From NCBI GenBank assembly GCA_017516865.1, contig JAFXAU010000019.1:1-51963 (forward strand): a DNA stretch of 51,963 nt, given 5' to 3'. Shown in pieces: positions 44,585-51,963 of this stretch. Position 1 is the stretch's first letter, and each line of letters begins with the position of its first letter. Position numbers and translations under genes: made by a program. Below the pieces are notes generated by a model that did no database searches, was not told the origin of the DNA, and saw only the letters and a list, made by a program, of their open reading frames with translations. Source of the stretch: Bacteroidales bacterium (GTDB lineage Bacteria; Bacteroidota; Bacteroidia; Bacteroidales; UBA1715).

Positions 44585-45412
44585 ATGAAAAAATTTTTAG
44601 CATTTTCTTTGGCGATTATCGGTGCCATTTCTGTTCTTGCACAAACTTCGGTTGAAGGTATTTATTATAACATTGACGGAGTGACAGCTACTGTCACATA
44701 TAAAAATGGAAATCCATATTCTGGCGATGTTACCGTTCCCGATAAGATAATTGTAAGCAACAATGAGTATACTGTAACGACAATCGGTGAACAAGCATTT
44801 GGTTATTTCGATGTAACATCTGTTTCTTTACCGAATACTATTGTCGAAATTCAAACTAACGCTTTTTATAATTGCACATCTCTAACAGAATTGACAATTC
44901 CTGCATCGGTGACAACATTAGGTAATTTCATTCTTAATAATAGTTCCGTTGTAAAATTGACAATGTTAGCAACTACTCCGCCAAGTACGGCAAGCAAGAC
45001 GTTTATGAATTTTGGAACCTCAAATGTCACTCTCTACGTTCCCGAAGGCTGTGCTGGTAATTACGCATCTGCCCCGTGGAATACGTTCAAAGAAATTGTT
45101 GAACTTAAAGATGAAGGCGGTGAAGGTGGTGAACAAGGACAGGAAGGTGGTGAACAAGGACAGGAAGGTGGTGAACAAGGACAGGAAGGTGGCGAACAAG
45201 GTGGAACTGAGACTGCAATCTGTGGTTCTTCGGCACAAACAGCCAATATATCTGTTGTTAACAAAACTATTTATGTAAAAAATGCTGAGTCTGTTGAAAT
45301 TTACGACATATTGGGCAACAAAATAGCTTCGCAATCAGGTTACACTGTCGGACATAAAGGAATCTATTTTGTTGTTGCCGACGGGATTTCATACAAAATT
45401 TTCATTCAATAA
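44585..45412 (+). CDS. exported BspA-type LRR protein with Glu/Gly/Gln repeats and T9SS-like end
   Basis: A 275-residue protein. After the signal peptide (ends SVLAQ) comes a short BspA-like leucine-rich-repeat region (about 60-135; YFDVTSVSLPNTIVEIQTNAF, TSLTELTIPASVTTLG in order). A beta domain with LYVPEGCAGNYASAPW follows. A low-complexity stretch (about 178-206) of seven-residue GGEQGQE units encoded by a 21-bp DNA repeat then leads to a C-terminal module (YDILGNKIASQSGY ... KGIYFVVADG) like T9SS type A sorting domains. It is probably surface-anchored or secreted by the type IX system, with an adhesive role inferred from the LRRs. Confidence 0.8.
   Translation: MKKFLAFSLAIIGAISVLAQTSVEGIYYNIDGVTATVTYKNGNPYSGDVTVPDKIIVSNNEYTVTTIGEQAFGYFDVTSVSLPNTIVEIQTNAFYNCTSLTELTIPASVTTLGNFILNNSSVVKLTMLATTPPSTASKTFMNFGTSNVTLYVPEGCAGNYASAPWNTFKEIVELKDEGGEGGEQGQEGGEQGQEGGEQGQEGGEQGGTETAICGSSAQTANISVVNKTIYVKNAESVEIYDILGNKIASQSGYTVGHKGIYFVVADGISYKIFIQ
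45125..45187 (+). repeat. 21-bp tandem repeat inside the LRR gene, three perfect units
   Basis: The unit begins GGTGGTGAACAAGG and is repeated three times without change, with a fourth decayed copy from 45188. It codes GGEQGQE and can vary in copy number without breaking the frame. Confidence 0.9.
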
Positions 45413-45416
45413 CACT

Positions 45417-45944
45417 ATGATTTTATTTGAAGAAGACATTCGCAAAGAAACGGTTTTAGAGATAGCAAAGAAAATTGCTGTTGCCGCACGTACCGCTCCC
45501 AAAGGAAAAGGTGTGGATAATCTTGAAATTGCAATATTAACAGATGGCGACATTGAAAAACTAGCAGAAAAAATGTGTGAATTGGCCGTGGTCGAAGGAA
45601 GAACGTCGTTTGCCCGCGATGCGGAAAATTGTAGGAAAAGTCAAGTTGTCATGCTATTCGGTACAAAAATTACAACTCTCGGAATCAATTGCAAATTCTG
45701 TGGATTTCCGACTTGCGAGGACAAAAAACAACATTCCGAAATTCCTTGTTTCTTCAATGCGAATGACTTAGGCATTGCAATCGGTTCTGCCGTGTCAGTT
45801 GCCTGCGACAACAGAATCGATAACCGCGTGATGTACACCGTCGGCTACACGGCAAATAAGATGAACCTGCTTCCGACCAGCGACATCGTACTCGGATTGC
45901 CACTTTCCGTCAGCGGAAAAAGTCCATTCTTCGACAGAAAATAA
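45417..45944 (+). CDS. DUF2148 ferredoxin-like-domain protein
   Basis: A 175-residue predicted cytoplasmic protein of the DUF2148 family. It starts MILFEEDIRKETVLEIAKKI and has AARTAPKGKGVDNLEI, typical of the family's flavin-fold-like N-terminus. A cysteine cluster, CKFCGFPTC plus a later IPC, could bind an Fe-S centre. The end VLGLPLSVSGKSPFFDRK is also characteristic. The ATG at 45417 is four bases after the LRR gene stop; an upstream in-frame start would lie in that gene. The reaction is unknown. Confidence 0.85.
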   Translation: MILFEEDIRKETVLEIAKKIAVAARTAPKGKGVDNLEIAILTDGDIEKLAEKMCELAVVEGRTSFARDAENCRKSQVVMLFGTKITTLGINCKFCGFPTCEDKKQHSEIPCFFNANDLGIAIGSAVSVACDNRIDNRVMYTVGYTANKMNLLPTSDIVLGLPLSVSGKSPFFDRK

Positions 45945-46011
45945 AGACATAATTATATATGTGACATGGAGTATTTTTACGGACTGTGTCGCGTAGATAG
46001 TGCTAAATACG

Positions 46012-47502
46012 ATGAAAAGAAATATATTACTGACAGTATTCTTTGCTCTATGGAGCTTGTTTAGTTTTGCCTTGGTTACATTGCCGTCGATTTTTTGTGA
46101 CAATATGGTGCTGCAACAAAATACCACGGTGAAAATCTGGGGATGGGCTAAACCATTCGAGGAAATAACCGTGACGACTAGTTGGAACAAGAAATCTTAT
46201 AAAGTTACGACAAACAATACAATGACGTGGTCGGTAGACGTGAGTACACCCGAGGGTAGTTTTACACCGTATGAAATAACTGTGGAAGGTTGGCGGAAAC
46301 TTACCATTAAAAATGTGCTGATAGGCGAGGTGTGGCTTTGTTCGGGACAATCGAATATGGAGTGGTCGCCACGAAACGGCATTATGAATGGTGATCAGGA
46401 AATAGCCGCGGCTCAATATCCGAATATTCGTTTCTTTCAGGTTGTACCGCGAAAATCAGAATTTCCACAAGACGATTTGTACGGAGAATGGAAGCCTTGC
46501 TCGCCAGAAACTATGATAGATTTCAGTTCCATAGGGTATTTTTTTGCCCGCGACTTGTTGAAAGAATTGAATGTACCGATTGGAATGATTGGCTCCTACG
46601 TGGGCGGTTCTCCGATTGAGACATGGATGCCAATGGATGGGGGAAAAGTATATGTGGAAGAATCGGCGAAACTTTTGCCCGAGGTTCCATGGAGCCCGAG
46701 TACGCCAGGTTGTTTATACAATGCAATGATAGCACCTATCACACAATTCAAGATAAAGGGCTTCTTGTGGTATCAAGGCGAGGCAAACGAACCCAATGCA
46801 GAGTATTATTTGGCGAACTTACAAGATATGATATGGTCTTGGCGGAAACATTGGATAAATAGTACTGGTGAGCGATGGAACCAAATGCCGTTTTATTTTG
46901 CACAGATTTCTCCATATAATTATGGCACGAAAGAGGCGTGTCCGAAAATACAATATGCACAACTGTATGTACCAAACCAAGTTGCTCATTCTGCAATGGT
47001 TGTAACCAGCGATGTAGTAGACGATGTGAACAATATCCATCCGAAGGACAAACTGACAGTGGCTCATCGCTTTGCCAACATTGCCATTTCCGAAACGTAC
47101 GGCAGAAAAATGGACCAGAACAAGCTGTTTTGTCCGTATAGCGTGGATGCTTATAAGATGGACAAAGGCGTGTTCTTGATTTTTAAGAATGCGAAGGATT
47201 TACGTTCAACCACAAAAAAAATTGAAGGTTTTGAAGTGGTGGGAGATAATGGCGTTTGGTATCCTGCAAAAGCAACGATAGTGAAAAATGAAGAAACAGG
47301 TACGTATAACCGTGTGAATTTGTATTGTTCAAAGGTAAAAGAACCGAAAATGGTTTCGTATGCTTGGAGCAACACGGCACTGCCTTCGTTGCGGAACGAA
47401 TATGATTTGCCTGCGTCGTGTTTCATTATTGATGAAGTGCGGAACGGAGAAGATGTATACAGAGAAGATGTATACACTCCAATGCTTCATGGAGAAGAAT
47501 GA
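46012..47502 (+). CDS. sialate O-acetylesterase-family exported esterase
   Basis: A 496-residue SGNH-type carbohydrate esterase with a signal peptide (about 1-21). The nucleophile is Ser114 in LCSGQSNMEW; GFLWYQGEAN is the usual middle block; the Asp/His pair is likely in DDVNNIHPKDKL (His343). Such enzymes remove O-acetyl groups from sialic acids or plant-type glycans. The ATG at 46012 begins the signal peptide, while a GTG at 46000 adds four residues. It overlaps the next gene by a few bases. The tail has a small tandem EDVYREDVYT duplication. Confidence 0.88.
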   Translation: MKRNILLTVFFALWSLFSFALVTLPSIFCDNMVLQQNTTVKIWGWAKPFEEITVTTSWNKKSYKVTTNNTMTWSVDVSTPEGSFTPYEITVEGWRKLTIKNVLIGEVWLCSGQSNMEWSPRNGIMNGDQEIAAAQYPNIRFFQVVPRKSEFPQDDLYGEWKPCSPETMIDFSSIGYFFARDLLKELNVPIGMIGSYVGGSPIETWMPMDGGKVYVEESAKLLPEVPWSPSTPGCLYNAMIAPITQFKIKGFLWYQGEANEPNAEYYLANLQDMIWSWRKHWINSTGERWNQMPFYFAQISPYNYGTKEACPKIQYAQLYVPNQVAHSAMVVTSDVVDDVNNIHPKDKLTVAHRFANIAISETYGRKMDQNKLFCPYSVDAYKMDKGVFLIFKNAKDLRSTTKKIEGFEVVGDNGVWYPAKATIVKNEETGTYNRVNLYCSKVKEPKMVSYAWSNTALPSLRNEYDLPASCFIIDEVRNGEDVYREDVYTPMLHGEE

Positions 47503-47519
47503 ATTTATATTTTTGCCTT

Positions 47520-48509
47520 ATGAAGATTGCAGTAGCAATATTAAATTGGAACGGAAAATCGTGGTTGGAAAAGTTTCTTGCCAATGTGGTGGAAAACTCT
47601 CCAGAAGCAACGGTGTATGTAATTGACAATGCTTCGACCGACGACAGCGTTCCGTTTTTACAAGAAAACTTTTCGCAAGTTCCTATAATTCAATTAGATA
47701 AAAATTACGGTTTTGCTGAAGGTTATAATCAGGGATTGGTGCAAATTCAGGCAGATTACTATGTGCTACTCAATTCCGACGTACAGGTCACACTCAATTG
47801 GATTACACCAATCGTAGAAAAAATGGAGGAAAATCAAAAACTTGCCGTCTGTATGCCGAAACTAAAATCCTACAATAATCCCGAATATTTTGAATATGCT
47901 GGCGCAGCAGGTGGTTTTATTGATAAATATGGCTATCCATTTTGTCACGGTCGTTTGTTCGATTCGATTGAAAAAGATGAAGGACAATACGAAAAAGATT
48001 GTGAGATTTTTTGGGCTTCGGGTGCTGCCTTGTTTGTCAAAGCGAATATATACAAAGAGTTGGGTGGTCTTGACAAAGATTTTTTTGCCCACATGGAAGA
48101 AATTGATTTTTGCTGGCGGGTGAAAAATGCAGGATATTCAATACAATATATACATAATTCCGAAGTATTTCATGTTGGCGGAGGCTCACTCCCAAAGAAT
48201 AATCCATACAAAACCTTTCTGAATTTCCGAAATAATTTGTTCATGCTTCATAAAAATCTGCCTGACAATTGTTTTAAACAGATTATTTTTAAACGTCGTC
48301 TGCTTGATGCCCTCTCGTGGCTGAATTTCATGGCTCATTTCGACTTTAAAAATGCAAAAGAAATTATTCATGCCCACAAGGAATATCGTAAATCTATTTC
48401 CGATTTAAATGCCAAACGTTCATTGATTTCAAACAAAAAAATCCATGCTGAGATGTACGAAAAATCAATTGTCTGGGCTTATTTCGTACAGAGAAAGAAA
48501 ACTATCTGA
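47520..48509 (+). CDS. family 2 glycosyltransferase (rhamnosyltransferase-like)
   Basis: A 329-residue cytoplasmic GT2 enzyme. It starts KIAVAILNWNGKSWLEKFL and has IDNASTDDSV and NYGFAEGYNQGL, a metal site in VLLNSDVQV, WASGAALFVKANIYKELGGL and the acceptor motif FAHMEEIDFCWRVKNAG, the pattern of WbbL-type rhamnosyl and related transferases. The ATG at 47520 fits the family N-terminus; an ATG at 47499 overlaps the esterase stop (ATGA). A TATTTTTG-like element lies between the two candidates, so a separate promoter is possible. The sugar is unknown. Confidence 0.88.
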   Translation: MKIAVAILNWNGKSWLEKFLANVVENSPEATVYVIDNASTDDSVPFLQENFSQVPIIQLDKNYGFAEGYNQGLVQIQADYYVLLNSDVQVTLNWITPIVEKMEENQKLAVCMPKLKSYNNPEYFEYAGAAGGFIDKYGYPFCHGRLFDSIEKDEGQYEKDCEIFWASGAALFVKANIYKELGGLDKDFFAHMEEIDFCWRVKNAGYSIQYIHNSEVFHVGGGSLPKNNPYKTFLNFRNNLFMLHKNLPDNCFKQIIFKRRLLDALSWLNFMAHFDFKNAKEIIHAHKEYRKSISDLNAKRSLISNKKIHAEMYEKSIVWAYFVQRKKTI

Positions 48510-48551
48510 AAAGATTTTTCGAGGATAGTGTAATTTTTACAATATTCTCCC

Positions 48552-48559
48552 TATCTTTG
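48552..48559 (+). promoter_or_regulatory. -7 element for the GH31 gene
   Basis: TATCTTTG matches TAnnTTTG, 43 bases before the start codon. No -33 TTTG is obvious. Confidence 0.5.
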
Positions 48560-48601
48560 ATACGATTATTGTGATACTACACTTTTTGAAATTTTAATTG
48601 T

Positions 48602-51592
48602 ATGAAACATATTCTAACTCTCGCCGGAATCGTTCTTGCCGGCACAATTGCAATGACAAGTTGTTCTAAACAGTACAAAAAAATCGACAATGGTATTATC
48701 GTAACTACCACCGACAAGCAACAGGTGCGTTTGCAGGTGGTCTCGCCAACAATTATCCGTGTGACTGCCACGGTTGAAGATGAGTTTTCAAAGAAAGAAA
48801 GTCTCGTTGTCCTTCCGCAGGAAAAATGCAACGATTGGAACGTGACGGAAGAAAACGGATTTGTAACGGTCTCTACCGCGTTTGTTTCCGCTTCGGTAAA
48901 CGAAAAAACGGGTATTGTCACGTTCAAGGATATGGATGGAAACGTGTTGCTGCAAGAATCCGATAAAGGAAAGTCGTTCCAACACGTTGACGAATTTCCG
49001 TGGATGGAGCATGGCAATCAGGAACAGCACGAACATTGTGTGGTAAAGGATTGCAAGGATTCCTACTATCGTGTGTGCGACCAATTCGAGTCGCCCGACG
49101 ACGAGGCATTCTACGGCTTGGGCGGTCATCAGCACGGCTTTATGAACTACAAGGGTAAAGATGTGGAACTTGCCCAACACAATATGGTTCCCTGCGTGCC
49201 GTTCCTATACTCGAACAAAGGTTACGGAATTTTGTGGGACAATTATTCCATAACTCGTTTCGGCGACCCTCGCGAATATCAGCCGATTTCCGATTTGAAA
49301 CTGTACGACAAAAATGGCAACGAGGGCGGACTCACCGCCAGTTACGCATTAAAAGGAAATAATGTAAAAGAACAAACGGAACATATAATCGACTATGCTT
49401 TCTTAGCAACCGATGGCTCCAGAAGTAACATTACCGACTCAACAATTTTACAAGTCGTAAGCGACCACGACGGAATAATCACGTGGGAAGGTCAAATTGC
49501 ATCGGACGAGGCAGGTCAACATAAATTCCTGCTGTATGCCTCGGGTTATTTCAAATTATGGATTGACGGCAAGTTGATAATGGACAAATGGCGTCAGAAC
49601 TGGAATCCGTGGTCGAATCCGTTTACCGTTGATATGAAGGCGGGCGAAAAACACGATTTCAAGTTGGAATGGAAAACCGAGGGAGGCTTTCTTGGTTTGA
49701 CGCACCTTTCGCCATATCCTGACCAAAATAAGCTTACGCTTTCTTCGGAGGCAGCCGACGAAATTGACTACTATTTTGTGTATGGCGAAAATCCGAAGGA
49801 TTATAGAACCAGAATCGAAGACCAGTTTTTGACTCCTGCCGACCGAGTGGTTGCCGGATATCGCCAACTGACGGGCAAGGCGCCGATTGTGCCGAAATGG
49901 GCAATGGGATTCTGGCAAAGCCGTCAACGCTATCAAACAGCCGACGAGATTCTCAGCACGGTGAAAACCTTCCGCGACAAGCATATCCCTCTCGACAACA
50001 TCGTACTTGACTGGCACTATTGGCCAACCGACGGCTGGGGTACGCAAACATTTGATTCTGTGCGTTTTGCCGACCCTAAGGGAATGGTCGATTCGTTGCA
50101 CAATGCCTACAACGCACACATTATGATTTCGGTATGGCCAAAGTTCTATGCCCATACCGACAACTACAAGAAAATGAATGAGAAAGGGTACATTCTTACC
50201 CACAATGTGGATATGAACCGTCTTGACTGGGTGTGGCCGGGCTTTAAAAACGGCTGGTACGATGTGTATAATCCCGGAGCCCGCGATATGTTCTGGGATA
50301 TGGTGAAAGGCATCTACGATTTGGGCTTCGATGCATGGTGGCTTGATGCGACCGAACCCGATATGCACTCCAACATTTCCGTTGGCGACCGCAAATGCGA
50401 CCTTACACCGAATGCAATGGGTAACGGCGAACGGATGTTCAATCCGTACGCAACTTATCAGGCAAAGGGAATCTACGAAAATCAACGCAAGGAAACCGAC
50501 CAGAAACGTGTGTTCATCCTTACCCGTTCGGCTTTTGCTGGCTTGCAACGCTATGGTGCTGCAAACTGGAGCGGTGACATTGTTGCCCGTTGGAGCGATT
50601 TGAAGGACCAAATCGGTCACGGCGTGAACTTCTCGTTGTCGGGAATTCCGTATTGGACAATGGATATTGGCGGTTTCTCGGTTGAGTCCCGTTACAGCAG
50701 CAAACCGAAATATACGCCTGAAGACATTGAAAATCAAAAGGAATGGAAAGAACTGCAAACCCGTTGGTATCAGTTTGGAGCGTTCTGCCCGTTGTTCCGC
50801 TCTCACGGAGAATATCCGTACCGCGAAATTTTCAATATTGCGAACGAAAACGAAGAGGCATATCAGTCGATACTTAATTATATGAAGCTTCGTTACACAC
50901 TTATGCCATACATTTATTCATTGGCGGGACATGCCTACCACTCCGACTACACGATTATGCGTGGTCTTGTGATGGACTTTTTCGACGATGCCAACGTACT
51001 GAATATCAACGACCAGTATATGTTTGGACCATCATTCTTGGTTTGTCCTGTTTCGGAATACAAGGCACGTTCGCGTAAGGTTTATCTGCCGAAATGCGAG
51101 GGTTGGTACAGACTTAATGCGTTCTCGATAGGGAAATGTGGAGACTGGGCAGGAGATTTCTACGAAGGTGGTCAAGAAATCGATGTAAATGCACCATTAA
51201 TGTTTATGCCGGTATTTGTAAAAGCAGGTTCCATTATTCCTAAGGGCAAGCAAATGGAATACACCGACCAATATCCCGACGACGAACTCTTCATCGACGT
51301 ATATTCAGGAGCAAACGGTTCGTTTGAACTCTATTCCGACGAAGGCACGAACTATAACTACGAAAAAGGCGAATATAGCATAATTCCAATGGATTATGAC
51401 GATGAGGCGAAAACCCTTACGCTCCGTGACCGTCGTGGTTCGTACAAAGGCATGCCTGATAGCGTAAAAATCACTGTCACATACATTCCGAAAGAATTGA
51501 CACAACGTACGTATTGCTCGGGAACATACACAGGCAAAAAACTTGTGCTTAAGTTGGATGAGTACACGGATGTGATACAGATGGAAGAATAA
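48602..51592 (+). CDS. GH31 alpha-xylosidase-like lipoprotein with PA14 insert
   Basis: A 996-residue glycoside hydrolase of family 31. A lipobox (IAMTSC, Cys21) indicates a lipid anchor. The N-terminal beta domain is interrupted at about 265-400 by a PA14-like module (WEGQIASDEAGQHKFLLYAS, WIDGKLIMDKW). The catalytic barrel holds the nucleophile Asp582 (WWLDATEPD) and acid/base Asp659 (NWSGDIVARW); C-terminal beta domains follow. PA14-containing GH31 enzymes of Bacteroidetes and Cellvibrio that I recall act on xyloglucan, releasing alpha-xylose. That substrate is inferred and fits the xylose genes at 29.9-34.4 kb. An alpha-glucosidase activity cannot be excluded by sequence alone. Confidence 0.88.
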   Translation: MKHILTLAGIVLAGTIAMTSCSKQYKKIDNGIIVTTTDKQQVRLQVVSPTIIRVTATVEDEFSKKESLVVLPQEKCNDWNVTEENGFVTVSTAFVSASVNEKTGIVTFKDMDGNVLLQESDKGKSFQHVDEFPWMEHGNQEQHEHCVVKDCKDSYYRVCDQFESPDDEAFYGLGGHQHGFMNYKGKDVELAQHNMVPCVPFLYSNKGYGILWDNYSITRFGDPREYQPISDLKLYDKNGNEGGLTASYALKGNNVKEQTEHIIDYAFLATDGSRSNITDSTILQVVSDHDGIITWEGQIASDEAGQHKFLLYASGYFKLWIDGKLIMDKWRQNWNPWSNPFTVDMKAGEKHDFKLEWKTEGGFLGLTHLSPYPDQNKLTLSSEAADEIDYYFVYGENPKDYRTRIEDQFLTPADRVVAGYRQLTGKAPIVPKWAMGFWQSRQRYQTADEILSTVKTFRDKHIPLDNIVLDWHYWPTDGWGTQTFDSVRFADPKGMVDSLHNAYNAHIMISVWPKFYAHTDNYKKMNEKGYILTHNVDMNRLDWVWPGFKNGWYDVYNPGARDMFWDMVKGIYDLGFDAWWLDATEPDMHSNISVGDRKCDLTPNAMGNGERMFNPYATYQAKGIYENQRKETDQKRVFILTRSAFAGLQRYGAANWSGDIVARWSDLKDQIGHGVNFSLSGIPYWTMDIGGFSVESRYSSKPKYTPEDIENQKEWKELQTRWYQFGAFCPLFRSHGEYPYREIFNIANENEEAYQSILNYMKLRYTLMPYIYSLAGHAYHSDYTIMRGLVMDFFDDANVLNINDQYMFGPSFLVCPVSEYKARSRKVYLPKCEGWYRLNAFSIGKCGDWAGDFYEGGQEIDVNAPLMFMPVFVKAGSIIPKGKQMEYTDQYPDDELFIDVYSGANGSFELYSDEGTNYNYEKGEYSIIPMDYDDEAKTLTLRDRRGSYKGMPDSVKITVTYIPKELTQRTYCSGTYTGKKLVLKLDEYTDVIQMEE

Positions 51593-51609
51593 TAGAGAAT
51601 CACAAAATC

Positions 51610-51641
51610 AAAAAAGGCAATCTTAACAGGTTGCCTTTTTT
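51610..51641 (+). terminator. terminator after the GH31 gene
   Basis: AAAAAAGGCAATC pairs with GGTTGCCTTTTTT around a short loop, giving a T run on both strands. Confidence 0.88.
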
Positions 51642-51857
51642 ATTGCGTTGTAGGGATGCAAGGTTTTCGTTTTTGCATTAAGAAAATATCAATTGTGTTT
51701 TGCTAAATATTCAAATACGCGCAGAAAATCGTTCGTAAAGAGTCGTTTTCTTGAGTCGTTACTCAATCAAAATACAAAGAAATAAACGAAAAGTTAAAAT
51801 GTAAATTACTGATATTCAGTACGAAGAAAAAATATTTCAAAAAAAGTGTAGAAAAAG
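51642..51857. other. AT-rich non-coding region before the right-end promoter
   Basis: About 215 bases without a credible gene. A-rich sequence directly precedes the promoter at 51858, as in strong promoters with an UP-like region. Confidence 0.5.
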
Positions 51858-51887
51858 TTTGGAAGAAAGGAAAAGTGTGTACATTTG
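51858..51887 (+). promoter_or_regulatory. strong promoter at the right end
   Basis: A -33 TTTG (51858-51861) and a -7 TACATTTG (51880-51887) are 18 bases apart. The core GTGTACATTTGCACACC differs from the rpmH promoter core by one base. Confidence 0.7.
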
Positions 51888-51963
51888 CACACCCCAAAGG
51901 AGGAATGTCGAGTGAGGAAGATAGGGTGTTAGAGAGAGTACATTGAAAGAAATGGATATTTAA
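51888..51963 (+). other. possible rRNA-operon leader, cut by the window end
   Basis: The transcript start is followed by purine-rich sequence and GTACATTGAAAGAAATGG, which resembles the ATTGAAAG-type antitermination leader before 16S rRNA in Bacteroidetes. No coding frame begins here. The identity is a guess based on pattern and on the strong promoter. Confidence 0.35.

Noticed and set aside
49556..50806. Long (about 416-codon) open frame antisense to the GH31 gene
   Set aside because: It lies wholly within a strongly supported GH31 gene. Its translation is rich in His, Arg and Cys with no recognisable domain, and the gene's codon pattern explains the open frame.

Overview
The window looks like chromosomal DNA of a bacterium in the Bacteroidetes, most likely Bacteroidales. 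The evidence is the AT-rich sequence, the -7 promoter elements of the form TAnnTTTG, a PorT-family gene beside menG/ubiE, a PorE-like TPR/propeller/OmpA protein, type IX-secretion-like sorting modules, FISUMP-type surface proteins, and a tmRNA whose tag (GEENFALAA) resembles Bacteroidales tags. No phage, transposase, integrase, CRISPR array or restriction system was found. Most of the window is housekeeping and cell-envelope biology, with one lineage-specific surface-protein block at the left end.

Layout. 1-6.2 kb: a CA microsatellite at the edge, then a small lipoprotein, two tandem paralogous FISUMP proteins, an outer-membrane barrel protein with duplicated Tudor/SH3-like C-terminal domains, and an exported protein of unknown function. 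6.2-9.3 kb (minus): FAD oxidoreductase, porT and menG/ubiE. 9.5-13.5 kb (plus): leuC-leuD, then a PLP aminotransferase and hexapeptide acyltransferase pair for a diamino-uronate sugar. 13.6-19.7 kb: transketolase (minus), an alanine-dehydrogenase-like protein lacking two catalytic residues (plus), an EamA transporter and pgi (minus). 20-25.7 kb (plus): Skp/OmpH chaperone, GPAT-like acyltransferase, FKBP isomerase, PorE-like protein and purM. 25.7-29.7 kb (minus): glycosyltransferase, rsmG, rpmH and a TPR protein; rpmH is only 52 residues. 29.9-34.4 kb (plus): xylB-xylA-xylE. 34.5-37.5 kb (minus): tmRNA and lptD. 37.6-44.5 kb (plus): amidase, MCE/MlaD protein, dnaA, DUF819 protein, Y-family polymerase and YolD-like protein. 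44.6-51.6 kb (plus): LRR protein with Gly/Glu/Gln repeats, ferredoxin-like DUF2148 protein, sialate O-acetylesterase, glycosyltransferase and a GH31 alpha-xylosidase with a PA14 insert. The last 100 bases hold a strong promoter and what may be an rRNA-operon leader, so the window may stop just before 16S rRNA.

How the genes fit together. XylB, XylA, XylE, transketolase and Pgi make a coherent route from xylose into central metabolism; the lipoprotein alpha-xylosidase could feed it from xyloglucan-type oligosaccharides. LptD, the MCE protein, the amidase, Skp, PorT and the PorE-like protein all serve the envelope. The aminotransferase/acetyltransferase pair and two GT2 enzymes point to surface polysaccharide synthesis.

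Three families of short intergenic repeats were found: a 28-30 bp palindrome, a 26-bp CACAATT-type repeat and GAGAGTT/GACGA arrays. I found no convincing complete new system. The most unusual items are the left-end surface-protein block, the catalytic-residue-deficient Ald-like enzyme, the translationally coupled DUF819/PolY/YolD set, and the near-identical promoter cores of rpmH and the right-end transcript. All assignments come from reading motifs and recalling families; no database search was run.
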